Shown piece by piece: positions 23,137 to 30,583 of a stretch of DNA of 34,698 nt. How positions within the stretch are numbered: the first letter of the stretch is position 1; each line of letters opens with the position of its first letter. The notes below the pieces were generated by a model, which saw only the letters and a program-made list of their open reading frames with translations, ran no database searches and was not told the origin of the DNA. The DNA is from HRBIN23 sp046294495. Its GTDB lineage: Bacteria; Chloroflexota; Dehalococcoidia; Lucifugimonadales; HRBIN23. The position numbers and the translations under genes are program-made. Where the stretch lies: assembly GCA_046294495.1 (NCBI GenBank), contig JBKBKV010000016.1:1-34698 (forward strand), given 5' to 3'.

Positions 23137-24831
23137 ATGGGAGACCGGGCGTCGGAGCAGGTTTTGACCTACGATGTGGTGGTTGTGGGAGCAGGGCTGG
23201 CGGGGATGCGCGCCGCCCTGGAGGCTGCACGCCAGGGGGTCAAGGTGGCAGTTGTCTCCAAAGTGCACCCTCTGCGGAGCCACTCCACTGCCGCCCAGGG
23301 GGGCATCAACGCCGCCCTTGGTGAAAACGACTCCTGGGAGAAGCACGCCTTTGACACGGTGAAGGGGAGCGATTATTTGGGCGACCAGGACGCCATAGAA
23401 GTCCTGTGTCGTGAAGCCCCCCAGGACATCCTGGAACTGGAGCATATGGGGGTTATCTTCAACCGACGCCCCGATGGGCGTCTGGCCCAGCGCCCCTTCG
23501 GAGGCGCAGGTTTTCCCCGCACCTGCTATGTGGCCGACATCACTGGCCAGGCCATCGTTCATGTTATTTGGGAGCAAATCCTGAAGGCTGGTGTGCAGGT
23601 CTACGACGAGTGGTTCGCCACCTCCTTGGTTGTAGACGATGGAGCCTGTGTGGGCCTTGTGGCACTGGACTTGCGAGGGGGGCGTCTCTACACTCTCCAG
23701 GCCACACGGGGTGTGGTGCTGGCGACCGGGGGCCTCGGGCGTGTCTACCAGCCAACTACCAACGGTATCATCTGCACTGGCGACGGCATGGCACTGGCCT
23801 ACAGGGCGGGTGCCGCCCTAATGGACATGGAGTTCACCCAGTTCCACCCCACTACCCTGAAGGGGAGCGGGGTGCTTATAACCGAGGGGGCCAGGGGCGA
23901 GGGGGGCTATCTGCTGAATAAGAATGGCGAGCGCTTCATGGCCCGCTACGCTCCCAAAATGATGGAACTGGCCTCTCGCGATGTGGTCTCCCGTGCTGAG
24001 GCGACGGAAATTGCCGAGGGACGGGGAGTGGATGGGTGCGTGCTCCTAGACTTGCGCCATCTGGGCCGCAAACTTATCTTTGAGCGCCTCTATCAGATTT
24101 ACGAACTGGCCCGCGACCTGGCGGGGGTGGATGCCGTCCATGAGCCCATCCCCATCCGTCCGGGGATGCACTACCAAATGGGCGGGGTAAAGACCGATGT
24201 GAACGGAGCAACAACCCTGCCTGGCCTCTTCGCCGCAGGTGAATGTGCCTGCGTCTCGGTGCATGGTGCCAACCGTCTGGGGGGCAACTCCCTGCTGGAG
24301 ACGGTTGTCTTCGGGCGGCGGGCTGGCAAGGCCGCCGCTCAGCGGGAACCCCGCAACCGTGCCCTCACTAGCGCCCCTGCACAAGACGAGGAGCGTCGTA
24401 TACAGGCCCTGTTCGCCCGGGAAGCCAACGGCGACAGGTGTGCCGCCCTTCGCAGTGAGATGGGCACTACTATGAACGATTTGGTGGGTATCTTCCGGGA
24501 CAAGGAGGGACTAGAAGAGGCCTTGCGCCGTATTCGACACCTGAAAGAGCGTTATCAGCGCCTTCCGGTGCGCCATCACGGGTGGGTGTTCAATACTGAC
24601 TTGGTGCAGGTGCTGGAACTGGGGGGTATGCTGGATCTGGCCGAGGTTATGATTATTGGGAGCATAGCCCGTAAGGAGAGCCGAGGCGCCCACAGCCGGC
24701 GGGACTTCCCTCAGCGGGACGACGCTCGCTGGCTGAGGCATACCCTGGCATATTACACCCCCCAAGGCCCCCGCCTGGACTATGCTCCCGTTACCATCAC
24801 TCGCTGGCAACCTCAGGAGAGGAGTTACTAA
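23137..24831 (+). CDS. sdhA: Succinate dehydrogenase/fumarate reductase flavoprotein subunit, copy 2
   Basis: The 564-residue paralogue of copy 1 shares long near-identical blocks with it (for example the GSGVLITEGARGEG region and FMARYAPKMMELASRDVVSRAE). It has all the same functional sites: VVVVGAGLAGMRAALEAA, PLRSHSTAAQGGINAAL, MEFTQFHPTTLKGSG, EGARGEGGYLLNKNGERF, HYQMGG and ANRLGGNSLLETVVFGRRAG. It reads closer to canonical SdhA in the QFHPT motif and lacks the copy 1 insertion. The start is ATG 23137, with AGGAGG 6 bases upstream; the longer frame from 23032 would overlap copy 1. The stop overlaps the sdhB ATG by one base, so this copy is translationally coupled to the single sdhB. Confidence 0.92.
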   Translation: MGDRASEQVLTYDVVVVGAGLAGMRAALEAARQGVKVAVVSKVHPLRSHSTAAQGGINAALGENDSWEKHAFDTVKGSDYLGDQDAIEVLCREAPQDILELEHMGVIFNRRPDGRLAQRPFGGAGFPRTCYVADITGQAIVHVIWEQILKAGVQVYDEWFATSLVVDDGACVGLVALDLRGGRLYTLQATRGVVLATGGLGRVYQPTTNGIICTGDGMALAYRAGAALMDMEFTQFHPTTLKGSGVLITEGARGEGGYLLNKNGERFMARYAPKMMELASRDVVSRAEATEIAEGRGVDGCVLLDLRHLGRKLIFERLYQIYELARDLAGVDAVHEPIPIRPGMHYQMGGVKTDVNGATTLPGLFAAGECACVSVHGANRLGGNSLLETVVFGRRAGKAAAQREPRNRALTSAPAQDEERRIQALFAREANGDRCAALRSEMGTTMNDLVGIFRDKEGLEEALRRIRHLKERYQRLPVRHHGWVFNTDLVQVLELGGMLDLAEVMIIGSIARKESRGAHSRRDFPQRDDARWLRHTLAYYTPQGPRLDYAPVTITRWQPQERSY

Positions 24832-25820
24832 TGCGCATCACCCTGAAAGTCCGGCGCTACAACCCAGAAACACCCAAGCCCCAATCCTACTGGCAGGAGT
24901 ATGCCCTGGAGGTGGAACAGGCGGCTACAGTGCTGGACGCCCTAATTCGCGTGCGAGAGGAGTTAGACGAGTCTCTTGCCCTGCGGTGCTCCTGCCGAAG
25001 TGCCATCTGCGGCTCCTGTGCTATGCGCATCAACGGGCACGCCGGCCTGGCGTGCAAGACCAAGGTCAGCGCGGTTGCTGGCGCCGATGGCACAATTACT
25101 GTGGAGCCTATGGGCAATATGCCCGTCTTGAAAGACTTGGTAGTAGACCTTACCCCACACTGGCAAAAGGTGAGAGCGGTGGAACCCTGGCTTCAGCCCC
25201 AGGGGCCTGAACCCCAGGGGGAATACCTGGCCTCCAACGAGGCCATGCTACACCTGGCCGGCGTAATGAACTGCATTATGTGCGGGGCGTGTGTGTCGGA
25301 CTGCACCGTGCTGGAGGTGGATCCCAACTTTCTGGGACCGGCGGCCCTGGCCAAAGCCTATCGCTTCGTGGCCGACCCCCGGGATGGGTCGGGAAAGGCG
25401 CGCCTGGCCAAATACAACACCTATGGGGGGATCTGGGACTGCACCAGGTGCTATGAGTGTGTCCAGGTGTGCCCTAAAGGGGTGGCGCCTATGGAGCGCA
25501 TTATGGCCTTACGGGAGCGGGCTATCGCCGCAGGCTACAAAGACACCTACGGTGCTCGCCACACTCTGGCCTTTGAGGAACTGGTGGAGCACAGCGGTCG
25601 CCTAGACGAACTGCGTCTGCCACTTAAGACCTTCGGCTACACCAACCTGCCCAAACTGGTGAGCCTTTTGCCCATTGCCCTGCGCACCCTGCCCAAGCAG
25701 AAGGTCCCCTCGCCTTTCCACAAGCCCATACCCGATGTGAAAAACTTCCAGAAAACTTTTCGGAAGGCCCGCCGGGCGTCCGAGGACGAGCGCCAGCCTG
25801 TTTCCACGCCAGGCGAGTAA
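24831..25820 (+). CDS. sdhB: Succinate dehydrogenase/fumarate reductase iron-sulfur subunit, E-type (extra cysteine)
   Basis: The 329-residue subunit has a plant-type [2Fe-2S] domain with Cys55, Cys60, Cys63 and Cys75 (CRSAICGSCAMRINGHAGLAC). A bacterial ferredoxin domain follows, with Cys148, 151, 154, 158 (CIMCGACVSDC) and Cys204, 207, 210, 214 (CTRCYECVQVCP). Classical SdhB has CxxxxxCxxxCP in the last motif. The extra Cys207 is the feature that replaces the 3Fe-4S centre by a second 4Fe-4S in non-classical (E-type) enzymes. At 329 residues it is longer than the usual 230-260, with a basic C-terminal tail after the ferredoxin domain. It overlaps sdhA copy 2 (TAATG) and is 16 bases from the CCG-domain gene. 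Confidence 0.93.
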   Translation: MRITLKVRRYNPETPKPQSYWQEYALEVEQAATVLDALIRVREELDESLALRCSCRSAICGSCAMRINGHAGLACKTKVSAVAGADGTITVEPMGNMPVLKDLVVDLTPHWQKVRAVEPWLQPQGPEPQGEYLASNEAMLHLAGVMNCIMCGACVSDCTVLEVDPNFLGPAALAKAYRFVADPRDGSGKARLAKYNTYGGIWDCTRCYECVQVCPKGVAPMERIMALRERAIAAGYKDTYGARHTLAFEELVEHSGRLDELRLPLKTFGYTNLPKLVSLLPIALRTLPKQKVPSPFHKPIPDVKNFQKTFRKARRASEDERQPVSTPGE

Positions 25821-25836
25821 GGATAAGGAGGCTATC

Positions 25837-26727
25837 GTGAAGTTCGCCTTCTACCCAGGATGTGTGTCTCGTGGAGGGTGCCCTGAACTATACCCCTCGG
25901 CGGTGGCGGTGGCTCAGAAACTGGGTCTGGAACTACAGGAACTCACCGGCGCCTCGTGCACAGGGGCCGGTGTGCTCCAGGAGAGTAACCGCTTCCTTGG
26001 GGACTGCCTAAATGCCCGCACCTTCGGCATGGCCGAAAGGCTGGGCTTGCCTATTATGACCATCTGCTCAACCTGCCAGGGGGTGATGGCCCAGGCCCGG
26101 GAGCGCCTGAAGGACGAGGTATATCGGCAAAAGGTCAATGCTGTGCTTGCCGAGGAGGGGTTAGCCTATAACGGCACGGTGGAGGTGAAGCACCTGTTGT
26201 GGGTGCTGGTAGAGGACATCGGCCTGGAAAAGGTAAAAGGGATGGTGGTGCGCCCCCTCCGTGGCCTGCGGGTGGCCCCTTTCTACGGGTGCTACATTGT
26301 GCGCCCTTCTAAGGTGCTGGGATACGATGAGCACACCGAGCGCCTGGGCGCCTTAGAGCGTCTTATTGTTGCCCTGGGCGCCGAGCCTGTGGACTTCCCC
26401 GGCAAGACTCGGTGTTGTGGCTTTCCGATCCTGACCATCAACGAGCGCAACTCGGTCGGCATGGTGGCCAAGCACACCATGGACGCCAAAGAGCATGGAG
26501 CCGATGCTATGGTTACCCCTTGTCCTCTGTGCCATCTGAACCTGGATGGGTATCAGGTGAAGGCCATGGGGCATATCAAGGACAGGATAGACCTGCCCAT
26601 CTTGCACCTGCCCCAGTTGGTAGGGCTAGCCTTGGGCATAGACCCAAAGGCCTTGCGCCTGGGACGGCATCTTATCTCCGTTGCGCCGGTGCTGGAGAAA
26701 CTGGGGGAAGTGGCAGTAAAAGCGTAG
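25837..26727 (+). CDS. sdhE: CCG-domain (HdrB/SdhE-like) subunit of E-type succinate dehydrogenase
   Basis: The 296-residue protein contains two cysteine-rich CCG domains of the heterodisulfide reductase B type. The C-terminal one is complete: Cys152, Cys193-Cys194 (RCCGFP), Cys229 and Cys232 (PCPLC). The N-terminal one keeps Cys9, Cys41, Cys77 and Cys80, but the second Cys of the CC pair is Thr42 (SCTGAG). In Sulfolobus-type SdhABEF and in thiol:fumarate reductase such subunits replace haem-b anchors and bind unusual iron-sulfur clusters. No membrane helix is visible. The GTG at 25837 has AAGGAGG 6 bases upstream. The symbol is used in the archaeal SdhABEF sense, not for the FAD assembly factor of the same name. 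Confidence 0.87.
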   Translation: MKFAFYPGCVSRGGCPELYPSAVAVAQKLGLELQELTGASCTGAGVLQESNRFLGDCLNARTFGMAERLGLPIMTICSTCQGVMAQARERLKDEVYRQKVNAVLAEEGLAYNGTVEVKHLLWVLVEDIGLEKVKGMVVRPLRGLRVAPFYGCYIVRPSKVLGYDEHTERLGALERLIVALGAEPVDFPGKTRCCGFPILTINERNSVGMVAKHTMDAKEHGADAMVTPCPLCHLNLDGYQVKAMGHIKDRIDLPILHLPQLVGLALGIDPKALRLGRHLISVAPVLEKLGEVAVKA

Positions 26728-26752
26728 GCGCCTTGCGAGGCGGGAGGAACAT

Positions 26753-27604
26753 GTGATTCGTATCGGTATGGACCCTGACCTGGTGGTAGCAGGGGGCTTT
26801 GTGCTGTCGTGGCATGGGTTGCTTAGTTTCCTGGGGGTGGCCCTTGCGGTCTGGCTGGTGGCCCGCTGGGCACCTAGGCGGGGGATTTCCAGCGACGCCG
26901 TGTATGCCACCGCTATCTGGGCGATCATCGGAGGAATTGTCGGGGCACGCCTCCTTCATGTGATTGACGAGTGGCAATACTACCGCGCTAACCCGTTGCA
27001 AATCATCGCCATTTGGAACGGTGGGATAGCGATCTGGGGCGCTATACTGGGGGGATTTGTCGGCGGGGCCATTTATGCGCGCATGAACCGCATCCCTGTG
27101 GGGCGCCTCGCTGATATCGCGGCTCCCGCCTTGCTCTTGGCCCACACCATTGGACGCGTTGGCGATGTTATCAACGGGGAGCATGTGGCCAAGACCACCA
27201 GCATGCCCTGGGGGGTAGTCTGGTCGCACCCCAAAAGCCTTACCTACCAGTTCTACGGAGGCCAACTAGTGCCCACCCACCCGGCTGTGGCCTATGAGAT
27301 GGTGTGGAACCTCCTCATTTTCGCGCTGCTGTGGTGGGTGGTGCGGGAGCGCCTCAAGCCGGAGGGGATGACCTTCGCCCTGTATCTAGCGCTAACGGCT
27401 ATTGGGCGCTTCTTCATCTACTTTTTCCGTTTGGACAGGGAGTGGGTTGCTGGGCTGGGGGAGGCGCAGATAGTGTCGCTGGTGGTCTTGGCGGTAACGG
27501 TGCCCCTTCTGGCCTTGAAGGCCCGCTGGGCGCCTCCCGCCCCTGCCTCATCCACCCTACCTGTATCCTCACCTCGTCCACAGAGGGGGAAAGTGCGGGC
27601 CTAG
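26753..27604 (+). CDS. lgt: Prolipoprotein diacylglyceryl transferase
   Basis: The 283-residue integral membrane protein has about seven hydrophobic helices. It shows Lgt motifs: LSWHGLLSFLGV near the N-terminus, IVGARLLHVIDEW, WNGGIAIWGAILGG, the signature GRVGDVINGEH near residue 140, PTHPAVAYEMVWNLLIF and GRFFIYFFRLDRE. It transfers diacylglycerol from phospholipid to the lipobox cysteine of pre-lipoproteins. The signature has Asp where many Lgt proteins have Asn (GRxGN). The GTG at 26753 is preceded by GGAGG with 5-base spacing; the ATG at 26750 hits an immediate stop. It follows the sdh genes by 25 bases and is convergent with recJ, with 8 bases between the two stops. Confidence 0.92.
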   Translation: MIRIGMDPDLVVAGGFVLSWHGLLSFLGVALAVWLVARWAPRRGISSDAVYATAIWAIIGGIVGARLLHVIDEWQYYRANPLQIIAIWNGGIAIWGAILGGFVGGAIYARMNRIPVGRLADIAAPALLLAHTIGRVGDVINGEHVAKTTSMPWGVVWSHPKSLTYQFYGGQLVPTHPAVAYEMVWNLLIFALLWWVVRERLKPEGMTFALYLALTAIGRFFIYFFRLDREWVAGLGEAQIVSLVVLAVTVPLLALKARWAPPAPASSTLPVSSPRPQRGKVRA

Positions 27605-27612
27605 CAGAATGG

Positions 27613-29313
27613 CTAGCGTGCCGGGCGAAGGTCGCGTACCAGCAGACGCAGGCCAGGGGCGCCTCTAGAGGAGGCCAGGTCGGGGGTAAATACCACATCG
27701 CACAGTGGTGGCACTCCCTGGCTCCATGCTTTCCCCAGGCGAAAGCCCACCCCGTCCCACACGGCCTTGCCCTGGCGAAAGCGCAAAAGGATGTGCTGCC
27801 CCTCTTCTCCTGCCAAGCGCCACGACAGCACCTCTACCCTGTGTGCCAGGAAAAGGGGTTCCCTGTTCCCAGGGCCGAAGGGAGCCATCCTCTGAAGCGT
27901 CTGGTAGGCATCGCCTACCATATCCGTGAAAGTAGCCTCGGCGTCTATGAGCAGGGCAGGTGAAGGGGGTGCTTGCCCAATCTGGGACCGGGCTGCGCTG
28001 GTGAGCGCCTGCTCTACCTGGGGCAGGGCTGGGGGAGCACATTCAAAGCCCCCTGCGGCGGCGTGGCCACCAAAGCGGTCAAACCATGGTGCCCCGGCCT
28101 CTAGCACCTTCCCCATATCTATCTCCGGGATGCTGCGGGCGCTGGCGCGAATGCGGTCGCCTGATCGGGCTGCCACCACAGCAGGGCGATAAAACATCTC
28201 CACCAATCGGGTAGCCACCAGCCCATTGACCCCAGGCACAAACTCCTCCCCGCACACAAATAGCAGAGGCGGGGGAGTGGGGGCAGGGATTCGCTCAAGG
28301 GCAATGGCCAGAAGGTCCTCGGTGAGGCGCTGGCGCTCGTCGTTGAGGCGCTCCAGTTCCTGAGCCAGGGGCTGGGCCGCCTCGGTAGAAGGTGCCTGCA
28401 AGAGGCGAAGGCTAAGGTCGGCCCTGGCGAGGCGTCCGGCTGCATTAAGGCGCGGAGCGATAATGAAGGATACGGTGTCGGCCGAGACCTCCTCTGGGCG
28501 TAGGCCGGCGCTGGCGCACAGGGCCACCAGGCCAGGGTGCTGGGTATGGCGGAGTCGTCGCAACCCCTCCTGCACCAGAGAGCGGTTCTCCCCTTGCAAG
28601 AGGCCCAGGTCCGCAATGGTGCCCAGGGCTGCCAGTTCTATCACGCCGTCTGGGAGGGGACGGGCCAATTCACGGTAGAGGGCCTGAGACAGTTTGAAGG
28701 CCAGGCCAGCGCCTGTTAGATGGGGGAAGGGGTAGCGTGAGCCCTCTCTCCAAGGGGAGATGACTGCTATCGCTTCCGGTAGCGCCTTAGGAGGGAGGTG
28801 GTGGTCAGTAATCACTAGGTCTAGCCCCAGGGAGCGCGCCGCACCACTGGGGCCAGCGCCGGTTATTCCAGTATCTACTGTGATCACCAGGCTTGCTCCC
28901 TGGTGGCGCAACTGTTTTAGGGCCTGAATGTTCAGGCCGTGTCCTTCAGTGGCACGGTCAGGCAGATAGGTTATCACCTGGGCCCCAACCCCCTTTAGCG
29001 CCTTCGCAAGAAGGGCGGTGGCCGTTACGCCATCTGTGTCAAAGTCCCCAAAGATGGCAATTCGCTCTCCCCGGAGAAGGGCTTGCAAGATGCGGTGGAC
29101 GGCCCTGTCCATCTGGGGGAGGAGGAAAGGGTCGTGGTAAGGCTCTGACTGTGAGGATAGGAAGGTGGCTACAGCCTCCTGTGTGTGAAGGCCACTATGC
29201 CAGAGAGCGGCGGCCACAGGCTCCGGGAGGGCGAGGGAACGGGCAAAGGAAGCGGGAGGCGGTGGGAGGACCCGCCATTGGCGAGGGATATGAAGTGAAA
29301 GGTGGCGGTTCAC
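27613..29313 (-). CDS. recJ: Single-stranded-DNA-specific exonuclease RecJ
   Basis: The 566-residue product has the DHH-family motifs: IFGDFDTDGVTATALL (Asp90, Asp92, Asp94), LVITVDTGI, VITDHHLPP (Asp170-His171-His172), the AALGTIADLG segment, APRLNAAGRL, and the DHHA1 motif FGGHAAAGGF. An OB-fold-like C-terminal region follows. It degrades single-stranded DNA 5' to 3' in recombination and mismatch repair, using Mn/Mg ions. The GTG at 29313 is chosen because it overlaps the fabF stop (GTGA), indicating translational coupling; the frame upstream of it lies inside fabF. The length fits the family (about 560-600). Confidence 0.92.
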   Translation of the reverse strand: MNRHLSLHIPRQWRVLPPPPASFARSLALPEPVAAALWHSGLHTQEAVATFLSSQSEPYHDPFLLPQMDRAVHRILQALLRGERIAIFGDFDTDGVTATALLAKALKGVGAQVITYLPDRATEGHGLNIQALKQLRHQGASLVITVDTGITGAGPSGAARSLGLDLVITDHHLPPKALPEAIAVISPWREGSRYPFPHLTGAGLAFKLSQALYRELARPLPDGVIELAALGTIADLGLLQGENRSLVQEGLRRLRHTQHPGLVALCASAGLRPEEVSADTVSFIIAPRLNAAGRLARADLSLRLLQAPSTEAAQPLAQELERLNDERQRLTEDLLAIALERIPAPTPPPLLFVCGEEFVPGVNGLVATRLVEMFYRPAVVAARSGDRIRASARSIPEIDMGKVLEAGAPWFDRFGGHAAAGGFECAPPALPQVEQALTSAARSQIGQAPPSPALLIDAEATFTDMVGDAYQTLQRMAPFGPGNREPLFLAHRVEVLSWRLAGEEGQHILLRFRQGKAVWDGVGFRLGKAWSQGVPPLCDVVFTPDLASSRGAPGLRLLVRDLRPAR

Positions 29314-30554
29314 GGCTCCCACTGGCGAAACACCAGGGTGGAGTTGTGCCCCCCAAAGCCCAGTGCGTTGCTCATAGCCACACGCACCTTTCCATAGCGG
29401 GGTGTCCATGGGGTGTAGTCCAAGTCGCACTCCGGGTCTGGCTGGTCCAGGTTGATGGTAGGGGGGATGACCCCGCGGATGATGCTCATAGCAGTGATAA
29501 CCGCTTCCAATGCGCCTGCCGCCCCCAAGAGATGCCCTGTCATAGACTTGGTGGAACTGATGGGGATACGGTAGGCCTCCTCGCCGAAGACTGTCTTAAT
29601 GGCCTGGGTCTCAAACTTATCGTTGAGGGGGGTAGAGGTGCCATGGGCGTTTATGTAGTCCACATCCTTGGGTTGCAGGCCGGAACGGTGCAAGGCCAGG
29701 GCCATAGCCCTTGCCCCCCCCTCGCCACCGGGGGCGGGTTGGGTAATGTGGTAAGCGTCGGCGGTGGCGGCGTAGCCCACCAGTTCTACCAAGGGCTGGG
29801 CACCTCGGGCGAGGGCGTGCTCCAGGCGCTCCAGCACCAGAATGCCAGCCCCTTCCCCTATTACGAAGCCGTCTCGCTGGGCATCAAAGGGGCGAGAGGC
29901 GCGCTCAGGCTCCTGGTTGCGGCGAGAGAGGGCCTGGCAGGCATTGAAGCCTGCGATGGCTATAGGGCAGATGGGTGCCTCTGCCCCCCCAGCCAAGGCC
30001 AGGTCTACCTCGCCCCGGCGGATCAGTTCGTAAGCCTCCCCGATGGCGTCTGACCCACTGGCGCAGGCCGACACTGTGCCGAAGTTAGGCCCTTTGAAAC
30101 CAAAGGCAATAGACACCTGCCCGGCAGCCATATCTACCAACATCATGGGGACCAGGAAAGGGCTGACCCGCTGTGGCCCTTTTTCTTGTAGGACGGCGAA
30201 CTGCTGGGAGAGGGTAAGGATACCCCCTACCCCTGTGCCGATGATGGTGGCGCACCGCTGAGGGTGGGGGAGAGCACCGTTGAGGCCGGCCTGACGCAGA
30301 GCCTCCTGGGCAGCAGCCAAAGCGAACTGCACGAAGCGGTCGGTGCGGCGAGCCTCCTTGCGGTCCATATAGGCCAAGGGGTCAAAGCCCTTCACTTCGG
30401 CGGCGATTTGGGTCTCAAAGGGCGTAGGGTCAAAGGCCGTGATACGCCCCACCCCCGATTTGCCTTGAAGTAAGGCTTGCCAGGTGGCCTCTACCGAAAG
30501 GCCTAGCGGGGATACAGCGCCCATTCCTGTTATAACAACACGAACTCCTGCCAC
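29310..30554 (-). CDS. fabF: Beta-ketoacyl-ACP synthase II
   Basis: The 414-residue thiolase-fold enzyme begins VRVVITGMGAVSPLG. It carries the condensing-enzyme triad Cys164 (VSACASGSDAIG), His304 (INAHGTSTPLND) and His341 (MTGHLLGAAGALE), plus Lys336 (STKSMTG). It extends acyl-ACP with malonyl-ACP in fatty acid synthesis. The C-terminal NALGFGGHNSTLVF glycine-rich loop is typical. The GTG at 30554 has GGAGGG a few bases upstream. No acpP, fabG or fabD is next to it, so it is outside a fab cluster. recJ overlaps its stop by 4 bases. A TATAAT lies upstream in the end of the dehydrogenase gene. Confidence 0.94.
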   Translation of the reverse strand: MAGVRVVITGMGAVSPLGLSVEATWQALLQGKSGVGRITAFDPTPFETQIAAEVKGFDPLAYMDRKEARRTDRFVQFALAAAQEALRQAGLNGALPHPQRCATIIGTGVGGILTLSQQFAVLQEKGPQRVSPFLVPMMLVDMAAGQVSIAFGFKGPNFGTVSACASGSDAIGEAYELIRRGEVDLALAGGAEAPICPIAIAGFNACQALSRRNQEPERASRPFDAQRDGFVIGEGAGILVLERLEHALARGAQPLVELVGYAATADAYHITQPAPGGEGGARAMALALHRSGLQPKDVDYINAHGTSTPLNDKFETQAIKTVFGEEAYRIPISSTKSMTGHLLGAAGALEAVITAMSIIRGVIPPTINLDQPDPECDLDYTPWTPRYGKVRVAMSNALGFGGHNSTLVFRQWEP

Positions 30555-30577
30555 GCTACCCTCCCGTTTAGAAAACT

Positions 30578-30583
30578 ATTATA
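30578..30583 (-). promoter_or_regulatory. Putative -10 element for fabF-recJ
   Basis: On the minus strand a perfect TATAAT (30583-30578) lies 24 bases before the fabF GTG and overlaps the stop codon of the upstream dehydrogenase gene. The best -35 candidate is ACGACA (30608-30603; 4 of 6 bases) at a long 19-base spacing. It would allow fabF and recJ to be expressed independently of the dehydrogenase gene. Confidence 0.4.

Noticed and set aside
28893..30053. 386-codon open frame on the plus strand
   Set aside because: It is antisense to recJ and fabF, which have full family motifs. The product is Gly/Gln/His-rich with no recognisable domain, typical of a GC-rich shadow frame.
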